NCBI GenBank assembly: GCA_945861875.1
Contig: CAMAWC010000003.1
Span: 1 to 64,000 of the forward strand
Reading direction: 5' to 3'
Length of the DNA: 64,000 nt
DNA from: Bordetella parapertussis
Lineage (GTDB): Bacteria; Pseudomonadota; Gammaproteobacteria; Burkholderiales; SG8-39
Part shown: positions 47,908-58,028 of the stretch, in pieces
Layout: each line of letters opens with the position of its first letter
How positions within the stretch are numbered: position 1 is the first letter of the stretch
Notes under the pieces: model-generated
The model's input: the letters and a program-made list of their open reading frames with translations, nothing else
Told to the model about the DNA's origin: nothing
Database searches by the model: none
Made by a program: the position numbers and the translations under genes

Positions 47908-48879
47908 CTAGTTGGCGACGATACCGGCCGCGCGTATCAGTTTGCCGTAGCGCGCCACGTCACTGCGTATCAGATTGCCGAATTCGACCGGGCCGTCGCC
48001 CGACAATTCAAAGCCCAGCGTCGAGAGCTTGGCACGCACCGACGGATTGGCGATGGCCCTGGCAAACTCGGTATGCAGTTTGCGGATCACCTCGGGCGGC
48101 GTGCCCGCCGGTGCGACCACGCCGTTCCAGGCGGCGTAGCCGTAGCCGGGAACACCGGCTTCGGCGATCGTCGGCACATCGGGCATCGCGGCCGAGCGCC
48201 TGGGCGTGCTGATGCCAAGCGCGCGCAGCTTGCCGTCCTTGACCAGCGATATGACATTGGACATGCCCGAGAACATCACCGGCACATGGCCGGCCAGCAC
48301 GTCGGCCAGGGCCGGGCCCATGGACTTGTAGGGCACGTGCGTCATGCGCACACCGCTCGCCTCCATGAAAAACTCCATCGCCAGGTGTTGCGCGGCGCCG
48401 GCGCCGGTGGAGGAAAAATTGATGCTGTCGGGCTTGCCCTTGGCCATTGCAATCAGCTCGGCGAGATTCTTTGCCGGGAAGGCCGGATTGACCACCAGCA
48501 CCAGCGGAACGGTGGAGAACAGCGTTACCGGCAGGAAATCTTTCAGCGGGTCGTAGGGCAGCTTGGCGTACATCGCCGGGTTGGCCGCCATGATGCCGTC
48601 GTTGGGCATGAACAGGGTGTAGCCGTCGGGCGCCGAGCGCGCCACCGCTTCGGCGGCGATGATGCCGTTGGCGCCGGTGCGGTTGTCTATGATCACCGCC
48701 TGGCCGACCTGCTCGGCCACCTGTGCGCCGACCACCCTGGCGATGGTATCGACCGCGCTGCCGGTGCCAAAGGGCACGATGATGCGAACCGGCTTGTCGG
48801 GAAAAGTCTGGCCGGCGGCGAGGTTGGCGAAGCACAGTAGTGTGGCGGTCAATAGCGTGGCAAGACGGCGCAAAATCAT
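47908..48879 (-). CDS. TTT substrate-binding protein (Bug/TctC family)
   Basis: QTFPDKPVRIIVPFGTGSAVDTIARV, THVPYKSMGPALAD; start MILRRLATL. Confidence 0.92.
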   Translation of the reverse strand: MILRRLATLLTATLLCFANLAAGQTFPDKPVRIIVPFGTGSAVDTIARVVGAQVAEQVGQAVIIDNRTGANGIIAAEAVARSAPDGYTLFMPNDGIMAANPAMYAKLPYDPLKDFLPVTLFSTVPLVLVVNPAFPAKNLAELIAMAKGKPDSINFSSTGAGAAQHLAMEFFMEASGVRMTHVPYKSMGPALADVLAGHVPVMFSGMSNVISLVKDGKLRALGISTPRRSAAMPDVPTIAEAGVPGYGYAAWNGVVAPAGTPPEVIRKLHTEFARAIANPSVRAKLSTLGFELSGDGPVEFGNLIRSDVARYGKLIRAAGIVAN

Positions 48880-48977
48880 GATGATTTCCGGTGAGTTGGG
48901 GGGGCGGGTCATTGTAGACTGTGCCGGAGGCAATTCACAATTCAAGGTTTGCATTTTGCAATGGCAGCCGGATCGCA

Positions 48978-50366
48978 ATGGAGCGAGGCATGAGCAGCGA
49001 CAATATGAGCAGCGACACGACGACCTATCTGGACCAGCTGGCTGAATTTGCCAACCGCACGCAACTGGCCGACGTCTCGCCTGCAGCGCTCGCTTATCTG
49101 CGCGCCATCCTCGCGGACACGCTTGCCGCCTGCGCCGTTGGCAACCGCGAACCGGAAATGCGGGCCTTGCTGGCCAGGCAGTTACCGCAGGTGGCGCCCG
49201 GATTCGCCAGCGTGTTCGGCTCGGGGAAGCGTCTGAACCCCATGGACGCGGCGGCGCTCAACGCCGCCGCCGGCTGCTGGCTGGAGCTCGATGAGGGCAA
49301 TCTGGCCACCAACGGCCATCCGGGCATACAGGTGATTCCCGCCGTGCTGGCGGCGGCGCAGCAGATGGGCAGCTCGGGTGAGCAATTGCTGCTCGCCTGC
49401 GCCCTTGGTTACGAAATCTGCGGCCGCATCGGGGCGGCCTGCGACATGCGCATGGAAATCCACCCGCACGGCACCTATGGCGTGGTCGGTGCCGCCGTCG
49501 CCGTGGCCCGCCTGCAGGGGCTGGAGCCGGCACGCATGCGCGAACTGATCAGCCTCGCCGGCTCGTCGCCCATCGCCGGCAACCGCCGCAGCATGAAAGA
49601 CGGCGCCACGCTGCGCAACTGGTACGCCGCGCACAGCGCGCTGATGGGGCAGATGGCGGTGCGCCTGGTGGATGCGGGCTTTACCGGGCCGAGCGACGGC
49701 GTGGCGGCGACCTGCGACGAGGTGTTGTTCGACAATTTCCGCCCCGACGAGGTGGTGCGCGACCTGGGCAGGCGCTGGTTTCTCGCCGAGGGCTATATCA
49801 AGCTCTATCCCTGCGGCCGGCCCATCCACGCCGCCATAGACGCGTTGCGCATGGCGCTGGCCAGGGCGAAGTCACCGGTTCGTCCGGAGGACATCGAGCA
49901 GATCAGCGTACGCGGCTTCAAGTTCATCATTTTTCTCAATCGCAAGGATATCCGCAACGCTTTCGCAACGCGTTTTTCGACGCCTTTTGCCTTGGCTGCG
50001 GTGACGGTGAAGGGCAGCCACGGCCTGGAGTGCTTTACCGACGCTACGGCCGCCGATCCGGTCATCAACGCGCTGATGCAGCGCGTGGAAATGAGTGAAG
50101 TGCCCGCATACAGCGCGCAGTTTCCGGGCAAGCAGTTATGCGACGTGGCCATCCTGCTAAAGGACGGCACCCGGCTCGAAGGCCGTTGCGAGACCATACG
50201 CGGCGAAGCGGCCAACCCGGCCGAACCGGCGGAGTATCGCGACAAGTTTTTTGCCATCGCCAGACCGGTCTGGGGCGAGGCCTTGTCAGAGCGCGTTTAT
50301 GCTGATGCGCTGAACATGGAAAAACTTGGCAATGTGCGCCAGCTGGCCGGGGGCGCGGATTTGTAA
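48978..50366 (+). CDS. MmgE/PrpD family protein
   Basis: ALNAAAGCWLELDEGN, GYEICGRIGAACDMRMEIHPHGTYGVVGAAVA, GYIKLYPCGRPIHAAIDAL. Confidence 0.92.
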   Translation: MERGMSSDNMSSDTTTYLDQLAEFANRTQLADVSPAALAYLRAILADTLAACAVGNREPEMRALLARQLPQVAPGFASVFGSGKRLNPMDAAALNAAAGCWLELDEGNLATNGHPGIQVIPAVLAAAQQMGSSGEQLLLACALGYEICGRIGAACDMRMEIHPHGTYGVVGAAVAVARLQGLEPARMRELISLAGSSPIAGNRRSMKDGATLRNWYAAHSALMGQMAVRLVDAGFTGPSDGVAATCDEVLFDNFRPDEVVRDLGRRWFLAEGYIKLYPCGRPIHAAIDALRMALARAKSPVRPEDIEQISVRGFKFIIFLNRKDIRNAFATRFSTPFALAAVTVKGSHGLECFTDATAADPVINALMQRVEMSEVPAYSAQFPGKQLCDVAILLKDGTRLEGRCETIRGEAANPAEPAEYRDKFFAIARPVWGEALSERVYADALNMEKLGNVRQLAGGADL

Positions 50367-50426
50367 CCGTGCTGCGCCTGGACTTGGGTTGGCAGCTGAG
50401 ATATCGCGGCTACGTTCAGCTTGAAG

Positions 50427-51719
50427 TCATGTCCAGGCGTGTCCAATGCGCTGCTCGACCCATAGCGCGACGGCGAGCAAGTGATCATCGCGGTGGAATC
50501 CACCGATGAATTTTGTGCCCACGGGCAGGCCCTTCGGCCCTTTGTGCGTCGGCAGTGATATTGCCGGTGCGTGCAGGAAAGTCCACATGCTCTGCCAGCG
50601 CTGATCTCCGGTTGCGGAAAGTCCCTCGGGTGCCTCGCCGGCGGCGCTTGGAACCAGCAGCGCGTCGCAGTCACCGAGTACGGAGGGAAATGCCGCGCGG
50701 CACGCCGCCGCAGTGGCGAGGTCATCAAGATAGTCTTCGTAGCGGTGGTCGCGGCCGATCTCGAGGTATTGCTGGAGTTTCTCGCTCAACATTTCGCGGT
50801 GATTGTTCCATTCCCACGCCAATGCCCGGAAGAATTCATATGACAGCACCCTCCAGTGCGCCGCAGCCATGCTCGCAAAAAGCGGCGGTAATTCAATGCT
50901 TGTGACGCGCGCGCCCGCTGTGGCGAGTTTCGCCCCCATGTCATGGACCGCCTCGATCGATTCCGGGCTGGTTTCATTCCAGAGGTGCGTTCGGGCGATG
51001 GCAATGCGCGGCGGCCTTAGGAGGACGGTGGTGCCAACAGCCGGCCGGCCGTTGAGTACGGCATTGACCAGTGCAATGTCATTGACTGAGCGCGCCATGC
51101 ACCCGATGGTGTCAAGCGATTCGGACTCGGACATCACCCCGGCGCGATTGACCAGCCCGTAGCTGGGTTTCCAGCCGACTACGCCGCAAAATGCCGCGGG
51201 ACGGATCACCGAACCGGCGGTCTGGGTGCCGATGCCGGCCGGTACCATCAGGTCGGCCACCGCCGCGGCGGTACCGCTCGATGATCCCCCCGGCGTGTGC
51301 GCAGTATGGTGAGGGTTACGCGTCAGGTTCGGCTGCATGGCGGCAAATTCGGTCGTGACGGTTTTCCCGAGGATTACCGCACCGGCTGCCCGCAGCAGTC
51401 CTACCGAGGCGGCGTCGGCCCGCGGCTGGTTGCCGTCGTAGATGGGAGAGCCCATGCCGGTGGGCATATCGGCGGTGTTGAAGATGTCTTTAACTGCGAT
51501 GGGTACCCCATGCAGCAGACCGCTTCGCTCGGCAGAGTCGTCCCGCTCACGCGCCTGGAGGAGTGCCTTTTCCGCCGACAGGTACGCCCAAGCGTGCACC
51601 ACGGGTTCACGCGTCGCGATGCGTTCGAGGCAATCCTGTACCAGGTCCACGGAGGAAATACCGCCAGAAGCTATGCGCCGTGCGGCGTCAGTGGCCGAGA
51701 GGTGGTTTAAGTTCGTCAT
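50427..51719 (-). CDS. Amidase signature family protein
   Basis: GVPIAVKDIFNTADMPTGMGS, TPGGSSSGTAAAVADLMVPAGIGTQTAGSVIRPAAFCGVVGWKPSYG. Confidence 0.95.
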   Translation of the reverse strand: MTNLNHLSATDAARRIASGGISSVDLVQDCLERIATREPVVHAWAYLSAEKALLQARERDDSAERSGLLHGVPIAVKDIFNTADMPTGMGSPIYDGNQPRADAASVGLLRAAGAVILGKTVTTEFAAMQPNLTRNPHHTAHTPGGSSSGTAAAVADLMVPAGIGTQTAGSVIRPAAFCGVVGWKPSYGLVNRAGVMSESESLDTIGCMARSVNDIALVNAVLNGRPAVGTTVLLRPPRIAIARTHLWNETSPESIEAVHDMGAKLATAGARVTSIELPPLFASMAAAHWRVLSYEFFRALAWEWNNHREMLSEKLQQYLEIGRDHRYEDYLDDLATAAACRAAFPSVLGDCDALLVPSAAGEAPEGLSATGDQRWQSMWTFLHAPAISLPTHKGPKGLPVGTKFIGGFHRDDHLLAVALWVEQRIGHAWT

Positions 51720-52075
51720 AGTTTGAATATATCAAATCCTGTTCCCAAAGTTCTGGTGATGAAAAATCGGAGATTGGCGCGAAGCTTGCTCATGCAGGAC
51801 TATGGTGCGGCGCGTCGCAAGCTTGAATCTGCTCGAAGTGTAGACGCAATTGGGGACCAGGCGGGAGGCGGCATACAGGTGTCCAGCGGTTGCACCGTGA
51901 CCGCTTTGGCGCTGTCAACCCAGGCAATTGGTGCACTGCCAGCAGGCAGGGCGACCAGGTTTTGCACCATTGATGGGCGGGAGCGGTGTTGCTTGGCGAC
52001 GGGTACTCCTGAGCTTTTCTTATAGGTATTAGCGGTCTAGCTGCTCGTTGCCGGTTGAGGAAAAAAATTCGAGTT

Positions 52076-52087
52076 ATAACTTGTTAT
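52076..52087. promoter_or_regulatory. Possible operator palindrome ATAAC-TT-GTTAT in AT-rich leader
   Basis: Perfect 5-bp arms about 85 nt upstream of the GS-like gene. Confidence 0.3.
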
Positions 52088-52172
52088 GCCGTGTTAAAGA
52101 TGTTTAAATTAATCGGTTAGTTAAATTTGAATAAGTGCACGCAGCAGATTACCTAATCCGAGGGGAATACCA

Positions 52173-53558
52173 GTGAACGACCCGAGACTGATCGCCGAAA
52201 CGAAACGCCAGTTGACCGCCAAGGGAGTGGAGTACTGCCTTGCGGCTTACGTTGATGGTCATGGCGTGCCGAAAACCAAGACCGTGCCTATGGCCTATTT
52301 TGAAAAAATGGCAAAAGGCTCCGAACTCTTCACCGTCGGTGCCCTCGAGGGCCTCGGCTTGATCGGTCCGCAAAAAGACGAATGTGCGGCGGTCCCCGAT
52401 CTGTCCAATCCAGTCATTCTTCCTTGGGACAAGCGATTCGCCTGGTTTGCCAGCGACCTTTACTACCATGGTGAGCCGTACGTAAATTGCCCCAGGGTCG
52501 CGCTGAAGCGTGTTTTGGCGAAGACCGCTGCAGCCAAGCAGGTGTTCAACCTTGGTGTCGAGCCCGAGTTTTACGTGTTCCGCAAGTCTGCCGGCGGCTT
52601 TGAGCCCATGGCGACGAGCCGTTTTTTGGGGCCGACTCCCGCATACGATGCCGACCAGACGATGCAGTCGTTCGCTTTCCTCGACCCGATCGTGAGGTAC
52701 ATGAACGAACTGGGCTGGGGCGTCTATTCGTTCGACCAGGAGGGGGGGCGCGGCCAGTATGAGCTGGATTTTGCCTATGCCGATGCGCTCAAGACCTGTG
52801 ACAGGCTGATATTTTTGCGTTTTATGGCAAAGCAGGTGGCCCGCTCCATTGGATGCGTTGCGAGCTTCATGCCCAAGCCGTTCAGCGATGATTTTCGTTC
52901 CGGCGCCCACTACAACATGTCTTTGGCCGACGCAAAGTCAAAGGTCAACCTGTTTGAGCCGAAACGTTCCGCGCCGGGCAAGCTGGCGAAGCGCTACGGT
53001 ATCGAGATTGCCGACATCGCCCTCCACTTTTCAGCGGGACTGTTGGCGCATGCGCCGGCATTGACGGCGCTTTCCTGTCCGACCTTCAATTCCTACAAGG
53101 GGCTGGTTTCTCAGGGAGACATGGCAGACATGTCCTGGGCGCCGGTAATGCGGTGCTATGGCCGCAACAACCGTTCCGCGATGCTCCGATTGCCGATGAA
53201 CCGCTATTGCATCGAGAACCGTTCCCCGGATATCAGCACGAACTATTACCTGACGGCGGCGTTTTCCCTCGCGGCCGGCATGGAGGGCATGAAAAAACAG
53301 TCCGATCCGGGCGCGCCCTGGAACGAGAACCTGTACGAACTCGAAGGCGGGCGCACGACCCGCTCACAGCCCATGCCCGAGCGTCTGCCACGTACGCTCA
53401 TCGAAGCCCTTGATGCGTTCGGGACGGACCCCTTGATCGTCGACACCTTTGGGGCGGAGTTCCGGGATATTTATTTGAAACAAAAGACAAAGGAATGGGA
53501 GCAGGCCTTCTACAAAATTTCCGATGAAGAGCGGCACAGCGCGATGGAATACATTTGA
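52173..53558 (+). CDS. Glutamine-synthetase-like ligase (GmaS/gamma-glutamylamide synthetase type)
   Basis: KGVEYCLAAYVDGHGVPKTKTVPM, GVEPEFYVF, GQYELDFAYADALKT, GAHYNMSL, ALTALSCPTFNSYKGLV, NNRSAMLRLP. Confidence 0.9.
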   Translation: MNDPRLIAETKRQLTAKGVEYCLAAYVDGHGVPKTKTVPMAYFEKMAKGSELFTVGALEGLGLIGPQKDECAAVPDLSNPVILPWDKRFAWFASDLYYHGEPYVNCPRVALKRVLAKTAAAKQVFNLGVEPEFYVFRKSAGGFEPMATSRFLGPTPAYDADQTMQSFAFLDPIVRYMNELGWGVYSFDQEGGRGQYELDFAYADALKTCDRLIFLRFMAKQVARSIGCVASFMPKPFSDDFRSGAHYNMSLADAKSKVNLFEPKRSAPGKLAKRYGIEIADIALHFSAGLLAHAPALTALSCPTFNSYKGLVSQGDMADMSWAPVMRCYGRNNRSAMLRLPMNRYCIENRSPDISTNYYLTAAFSLAAGMEGMKKQSDPGAPWNENLYELEGGRTTRSQPMPERLPRTLIEALDAFGTDPLIVDTFGAEFRDIYLKQKTKEWEQAFYKISDEERHSAMEYI

Positions 53559-53571
53559 GGCGCAGAGGGGC

Positions 53572-54210
53572 ATGAACTCGCCCAATGCCAGTATCCAGCT
53601 CTACACGGCCGCTACCGGAAACGGCCGTCGGGCGACCATCATGCTCGAGGAGTGCGGGCTGCCGTATGTTGCCCACGTCATTCCCATCGGCAAGGCCGCG
53701 GTCAAGCCGTTCGAATTTTTGCGCATCAATCCGCACGGAACAGTGCCGCTGATTGTCGATCCGGGGGGCGAACATGGACGGGACGTGGTGTTGCGCCAGT
53801 CAAGCGCCATCCTGCTGTATCTGGCGGAAAAGTCTGGAAAGCTGCTGCCGCGGGATCCGGCCGCGCGGGCCGTGATGTTCGAATGGATGATGTTCGCCGT
53901 GACCGACGTTGTCGGGTCAAACACGGCGATGTACCAGACAATGACCGAGTTTCCCGACAACGCGCCCGGCGTGGTCGAGTTTTTCCGGCGCCAATTGGTG
54001 GAATTCCTGCGTGTTTGCGACGCGAGACTGGCTCAATCAGAGTATCTGGCCGGAGCGGAAATGAGCATCGCCGACATCGCGCTTTTTCCGGTGTTCGTGA
54101 GCAGGGCAGCCTTGGTAGAGGAGTCGGACGGGCTGGACAATTTCAAGCGATGGGCGGCGGCAATCGGCGCCAGGGCGGGTGTACGGCGCGCACTTGCCGT
54201 GGGAACCTGA
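53572..54210 (+). CDS. Glutathione S-transferase family protein
   Basis: IQLYTAATGNGRRATIMLEECGLPYVAHVI, INPHGTVPLIVD, LRQSSAILLYLAEKSGKLLP. Confidence 0.92.
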   Translation: MNSPNASIQLYTAATGNGRRATIMLEECGLPYVAHVIPIGKAAVKPFEFLRINPHGTVPLIVDPGGEHGRDVVLRQSSAILLYLAEKSGKLLPRDPAARAVMFEWMMFAVTDVVGSNTAMYQTMTEFPDNAPGVVEFFRRQLVEFLRVCDARLAQSEYLAGAEMSIADIALFPVFVSRAALVEESDGLDNFKRWAAAIGARAGVRRALAVGT

Positions 54211-54394
54211 AGGCCGTGCCTTTCATCAAAAGTGCGCGCAAGCGACGACGGTATTGGGTTTTTTAAACTTCCGGGTATTGCATGGTTCGCATATACGAAC
54301 GACGTGGAACAAGCAAACCGGGCGGGAAGCATGACTTTATGGCAGGCCTTTGTGGCAGACGGGTTCGACTCGACAACACCTCTGGGAGAATGAC

Positions 54395-55522
54395 ATGAAT
54401 GACATGAATAAAAAAGGCAAGACAAGTTTTGCCACTCGGCGCAGGATTCTTGCGGGCGCCGCCGCCGGGACGGCATTGGCGGTCACCGGAATGTCAATGC
54501 CCGCCATCGGGCAGGGGCTGACCAAGGTCAAGCTGACGCTTCCCTGGTTGCCGCAGGGGTCTCAATTGTGGCCGTTTGTGGCGAAGGAACGCGGGTTTTG
54601 GCGCAAGCGGGGTCTTGATGTGGAAATCGTCCGCGGTTTCGGCTCCAACGCCGCCATCCAAACGCTGGTGCAGCGCCAGACCGATGTCGGCATCATTGCG
54701 GTCCCCTCGATCATGCTGTCCGCCGCACAAGGCGTACCCTTGCGCTCGTTCGGCATCGTCGGCTACGACCTCGGCATGGGCATCCTTACCCTTGAGGAAG
54801 GGCCGATTAAAACCCTCAAGGACCTCGAGGGTCGCAAACTCGGTACGACGCCCCCGTCGGCAGAGGCGCCGTATGTGGATGCTTTTCTGCAGGGCTCGAA
54901 TGTTGACCTGAGCAAGGTATCGCGCGTTGCGTTACAGGGCAATGTGCTCGATTCATCCCTGCTCAATAAGCAGGTGGACGCCATTTCCGCGGTCGCAACG
55001 TCCAACCTGCCGAGTCTGCTGTCCCAGGGCATCAAGCTGCGCTTTTTTCCGATGAACAGCGCCGGTATCAACACATACTCGCTCGGTTTGACGGTGGCGC
55101 CGGAGTATGCAAGCGCCAACCGGGCCGTCGTTGAAGGGTGGGTTGACGGAATGAATGAGGGCATCAAGTATTTCATGCTCAATTTCGAGGAATCGGTGGA
55201 CCTGTTTGTGAATGCGGTACCGGAGGTGAAAATGTCCGCCACCGGAAAGGTGCACACGCGCTACGGGGCAGGCCTTGCCCTTGCCACCATGATGGCGCCG
55301 GAGTTGCGCGATCATGGGCTGGGCTGGGCAGACATGGCGTCCTTGAACAAGCAAACCGATTTGGTGATGAAGTTCGGAGCGCCGCCAACGGCCAAGCGCC
55401 CGGACGTCGGCGCCATCTTCACCAACGAGTTCGCGGGCAGGATGAAGCTCACTGCGCAAGAAGACGCCAGTGTGCGCAAGACCGCCGCGGAGTTTGCCCG
55501 TCACCTGAACTTCAAGGTCTGA
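54395..55522 (+). CDS. ABC substrate-binding protein, NMT1/THI5-like (taurine/nitrate type)
   Basis: Tat-like TRRRILAGAAAG; LPWLPQGSQLWPFVAKERGFWRKRGLDVEIVRGFGSNAAIQTLVQRQTDVGI. Confidence 0.92.
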   Translation: MNDMNKKGKTSFATRRRILAGAAAGTALAVTGMSMPAIGQGLTKVKLTLPWLPQGSQLWPFVAKERGFWRKRGLDVEIVRGFGSNAAIQTLVQRQTDVGIIAVPSIMLSAAQGVPLRSFGIVGYDLGMGILTLEEGPIKTLKDLEGRKLGTTPPSAEAPYVDAFLQGSNVDLSKVSRVALQGNVLDSSLLNKQVDAISAVATSNLPSLLSQGIKLRFFPMNSAGINTYSLGLTVAPEYASANRAVVEGWVDGMNEGIKYFMLNFEESVDLFVNAVPEVKMSATGKVHTRYGAGLALATMMAPELRDHGLGWADMASLNKQTDLVMKFGAPPTAKRPDVGAIFTNEFAGRMKLTAQEDASVRKTAAEFARHLNFKV

Positions 55523-55534
55523 GGGGAAATCCGG

Positions 55535-56383
55535 ATGGCCGTCGCACCCGCCCAGCCTCCAAGGCCGCCCAGCGAGGAAGCCTTCATACGCGTCGCCGGG
55601 GTGGGCAAGACCTACGCCGGCAAAGGTGGGCGGGGGCTCAAAGCACTGCACGATGTCAGCTTTGACGTGGGACGACGGCAGTTCATTTCCATTCTCGGTG
55701 CATCCGGCTGCGGGAAAAGCACGTTGTTGATGATGATTGCGGGGCTGGAGCAGATCAGTGCGGGCCAGATCATCATTGCCGGGCAGGTCGCCGGCCGTCC
55801 GCGCCGCGATGTCGGCGTTATCTTCCAGGACGCGACTTTGCTGCCATGGAAGACGGCCATCGAGAACGTGCTTCTCCCTATAGAAATATTCGGGCTTAAG
55901 AAGGAGCAGTACCGCGAGCGTGCGGAGGCCTTGCTTGGGCTGGTGGGGCTGGGCCACGCGATGGACAAGCGCCCACGCGAGTTATCCGGAGGCATGCGGC
56001 AAAGGGTGTCGATCTGCCGGGCGCTCATCCATGAGCCGTCGGTGCTGTTGATGGATGAACCGTTCTCGGCGCTTGATGCGATCACGCGTGATGACTTGAA
56101 CGTCGAACTGCTGCGCATCTGGGACCGTTACCACCAAACGGCTTTGTTCGTCACGCACTCGATAAGAGAGGCGGCATTCCTGTCCGATCGCGTCATTGTT
56201 CTGGGTGACCGTCCAGGGCGTGTTCTGGCGGACATGACCATGCCGTTTCCGCGGCCACGTGATCTTTCCATCGGCGAAACGATCGAGTTCAACCGCATTT
56301 GCGCCGAACTCCGGCACCACGTCGCCACGGGGCACGCCGAAGCGTCGGCAGCGGTATCTACCACGACCGGAGCGGCGACTTGA
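55535..56383 (+). CDS. ABC transporter ATP-binding protein (SsuB/TauB-like)
   Basis: LGASGCGKSTLLMMIAGLE, LSGGMRQRVSICRALIHEPSVLLMDEPFSALDAITRDDL. Confidence 0.93.
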   Translation: MAVAPAQPPRPPSEEAFIRVAGVGKTYAGKGGRGLKALHDVSFDVGRRQFISILGASGCGKSTLLMMIAGLEQISAGQIIIAGQVAGRPRRDVGVIFQDATLLPWKTAIENVLLPIEIFGLKKEQYRERAEALLGLVGLGHAMDKRPRELSGGMRQRVSICRALIHEPSVLLMDEPFSALDAITRDDLNVELLRIWDRYHQTALFVTHSIREAAFLSDRVIVLGDRPGRVLADMTMPFPRPRDLSIGETIEFNRICAELRHHVATGHAEASAAVSTTTGAAT

Positions 56384-57204
56384 AGCCCGAATCATCGACT
56401 GTCGAAGTATTCGAAGCCGCTGGCGGACCGACGGCGTCCGAAGGCTCGGCCCTGGCGTACGTACTTCGCAAGATCGCACAACCGGTTGCCGCGGCGGCGG
56501 TATTCCTTCTGGCTTGGGAGATACTGGTCAGGGCCTACCAGATCAAACCGGCATTCCTGCCCCCGCCCAGCGCTATTCTGCTTGCCATGGCGGCGCAGTG
56601 GGAAATCCTCCTGAAAAACGCCGTTCCCACGGCACTGGAGTCACTTGGCGGATTTGTCCTGTCGGTGGTGGTCGGGGTAATGCTCGGGGCGTTGTTGACG
56701 TTTTCGAGGGCGTCGCGCGACTATCTTTACCCAAACGTCGTATTGTTCCAGCTTGTGCCCAAGGTCGCAGTGGCACCGCTGTTCATGCTTTGGCTCGGGA
56801 TCGACTGGCAGTCACGGGTGGCCATCGCGTTTTTCATCGCGTTTTTCCCCATTGTCATTTCCACGGTATCGGGCCTGAATGCGGTCGATCCGACCCTGCT
56901 TCGCCTTTTCCGCAGCCTGACTGCGAACGAATGGCAGGTGTTTATGAAGGTGCGCGTTCCGATGTCACTGCCGTTTGTCTTCAACGGCATGAAGATCAGC
57001 ATGACGCTGGCTATCATCGGCGTCATTGTCGGCGAGTTTGTCACTTCACAACGCGGCCTCGGTTACATCATTCTTTTTGCCGGATCACGCCTTGAAACGG
57101 CGTTGGTCCTGGCAGCCATACTCGTGCTTTGCATCGTGGGCCTCCTCCTGTACGGCATTGTGGCGCTGGCCGAGCACCTGATCATGAAGAAATACGGCGC
57201 TTGA
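56380..57204 (+). CDS. ABC transporter permease (SsuC/TauC-like)
   Basis: EWQVFMKVRVPMSLPFVFNGMKISMTLAIIGVIVGEF; TTG start overlaps the upstream TGA. Confidence 0.9.
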   Translation: MKPESSTVEVFEAAGGPTASEGSALAYVLRKIAQPVAAAAVFLLAWEILVRAYQIKPAFLPPPSAILLAMAAQWEILLKNAVPTALESLGGFVLSVVVGVMLGALLTFSRASRDYLYPNVVLFQLVPKVAVAPLFMLWLGIDWQSRVAIAFFIAFFPIVISTVSGLNAVDPTLLRLFRSLTANEWQVFMKVRVPMSLPFVFNGMKISMTLAIIGVIVGEFVTSQRGLGYIILFAGSRLETALVLAAILVLCIVGLLLYGIVALAEHLIMKKYGA

Positions 57205-57206
57205 GC

Positions 57207-58004
57207 ATGGTGCAAACCGGCTTTTCAAACCGGGTCGCCCTGATCACCGGCGGCGCCACGGGGATTGGGCTGGAACTGGCGAGGCAGCTGCGTTTGCGCA
57301 ACAACGAGGTGGTGATTTGCGGGCGCCGGCAGGAGTTGGTCGAGAGTGCGCTGAGGTCGATACCAGGGTTGCGTGGCATCGCATGTGACCTGGGCGCGGA
57401 CGAGGGCATCGACCGCCTGCTCGATTTTGTCCGCAGCGAGAAACTGACTATCGACCTGCTGGTCAATAACGCGGGCATACAGGTGCAGACGGACCTGATG
57501 GTCGCCGATGATCGCATCACCGGGGCGCTGGAGTATGAGTTGCAGGTCAACCTGCTTGCACCGATGAAGCTGACAAAGCGCCTGCTGCCGTCGCTGCTGT
57601 CGCGGCCGGACGCGGTGATCCTCAATATGCTTTCCCTGCTCGCAATCATGCCCAAGGCAAATGCCCCCGGATATTGCGCCGCCAAGGCCGGGCTTTTTGC
57701 TTTTTCGAAGTCGCTTCGTGTTTTGCTCGCGCAACGCGACATCCGGGTTTTTGTGGCTTTCCCGCCGCTGGTCGACACGCCGATGATGCGGGGGCGGGGC
57801 AGCAACAAGATGCCGGTGGAGACATTTGTCCGGGAGATGCTTGAACAAATGTCGCGTGGGCGTCTGGATATTTGCGTCGGATCGGCGCGCACCCTTTATC
57901 GGCTGGAACGCCTCTCACCGGCGCTTGCCGGATGGTGGACCCGACGCATCTCGGCCGGCAGCACCCTTCCGGCCGAACAACCCAAGACACCCCCTATCCA
58001 ATAA
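57207..58004 (+). CDS. Short-chain dehydrogenase/reductase
   Basis: VALITGGATGIGLELARQL, LVNNAGIQ, YCAAK. Confidence 0.93.
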   Translation: MVQTGFSNRVALITGGATGIGLELARQLRLRNNEVVICGRRQELVESALRSIPGLRGIACDLGADEGIDRLLDFVRSEKLTIDLLVNNAGIQVQTDLMVADDRITGALEYELQVNLLAPMKLTKRLLPSLLSRPDAVILNMLSLLAIMPKANAPGYCAAKAGLFAFSKSLRVLLAQRDIRVFVAFPPLVDTPMMRGRGSNKMPVETFVREMLEQMSRGRLDICVGSARTLYRLERLSPALAGWWTRRISAGSTLPAEQPKTPPIQ

Positions 58005-58028
58005 ACGGTATTGGCCGGAGATCCCGTT

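Noticed and set aside
51723-52025. 100-aa plus-strand ORF in the divergent intergenic region
   Set aside because: No recognisable motif or plausible start context; more likely regulatory DNA
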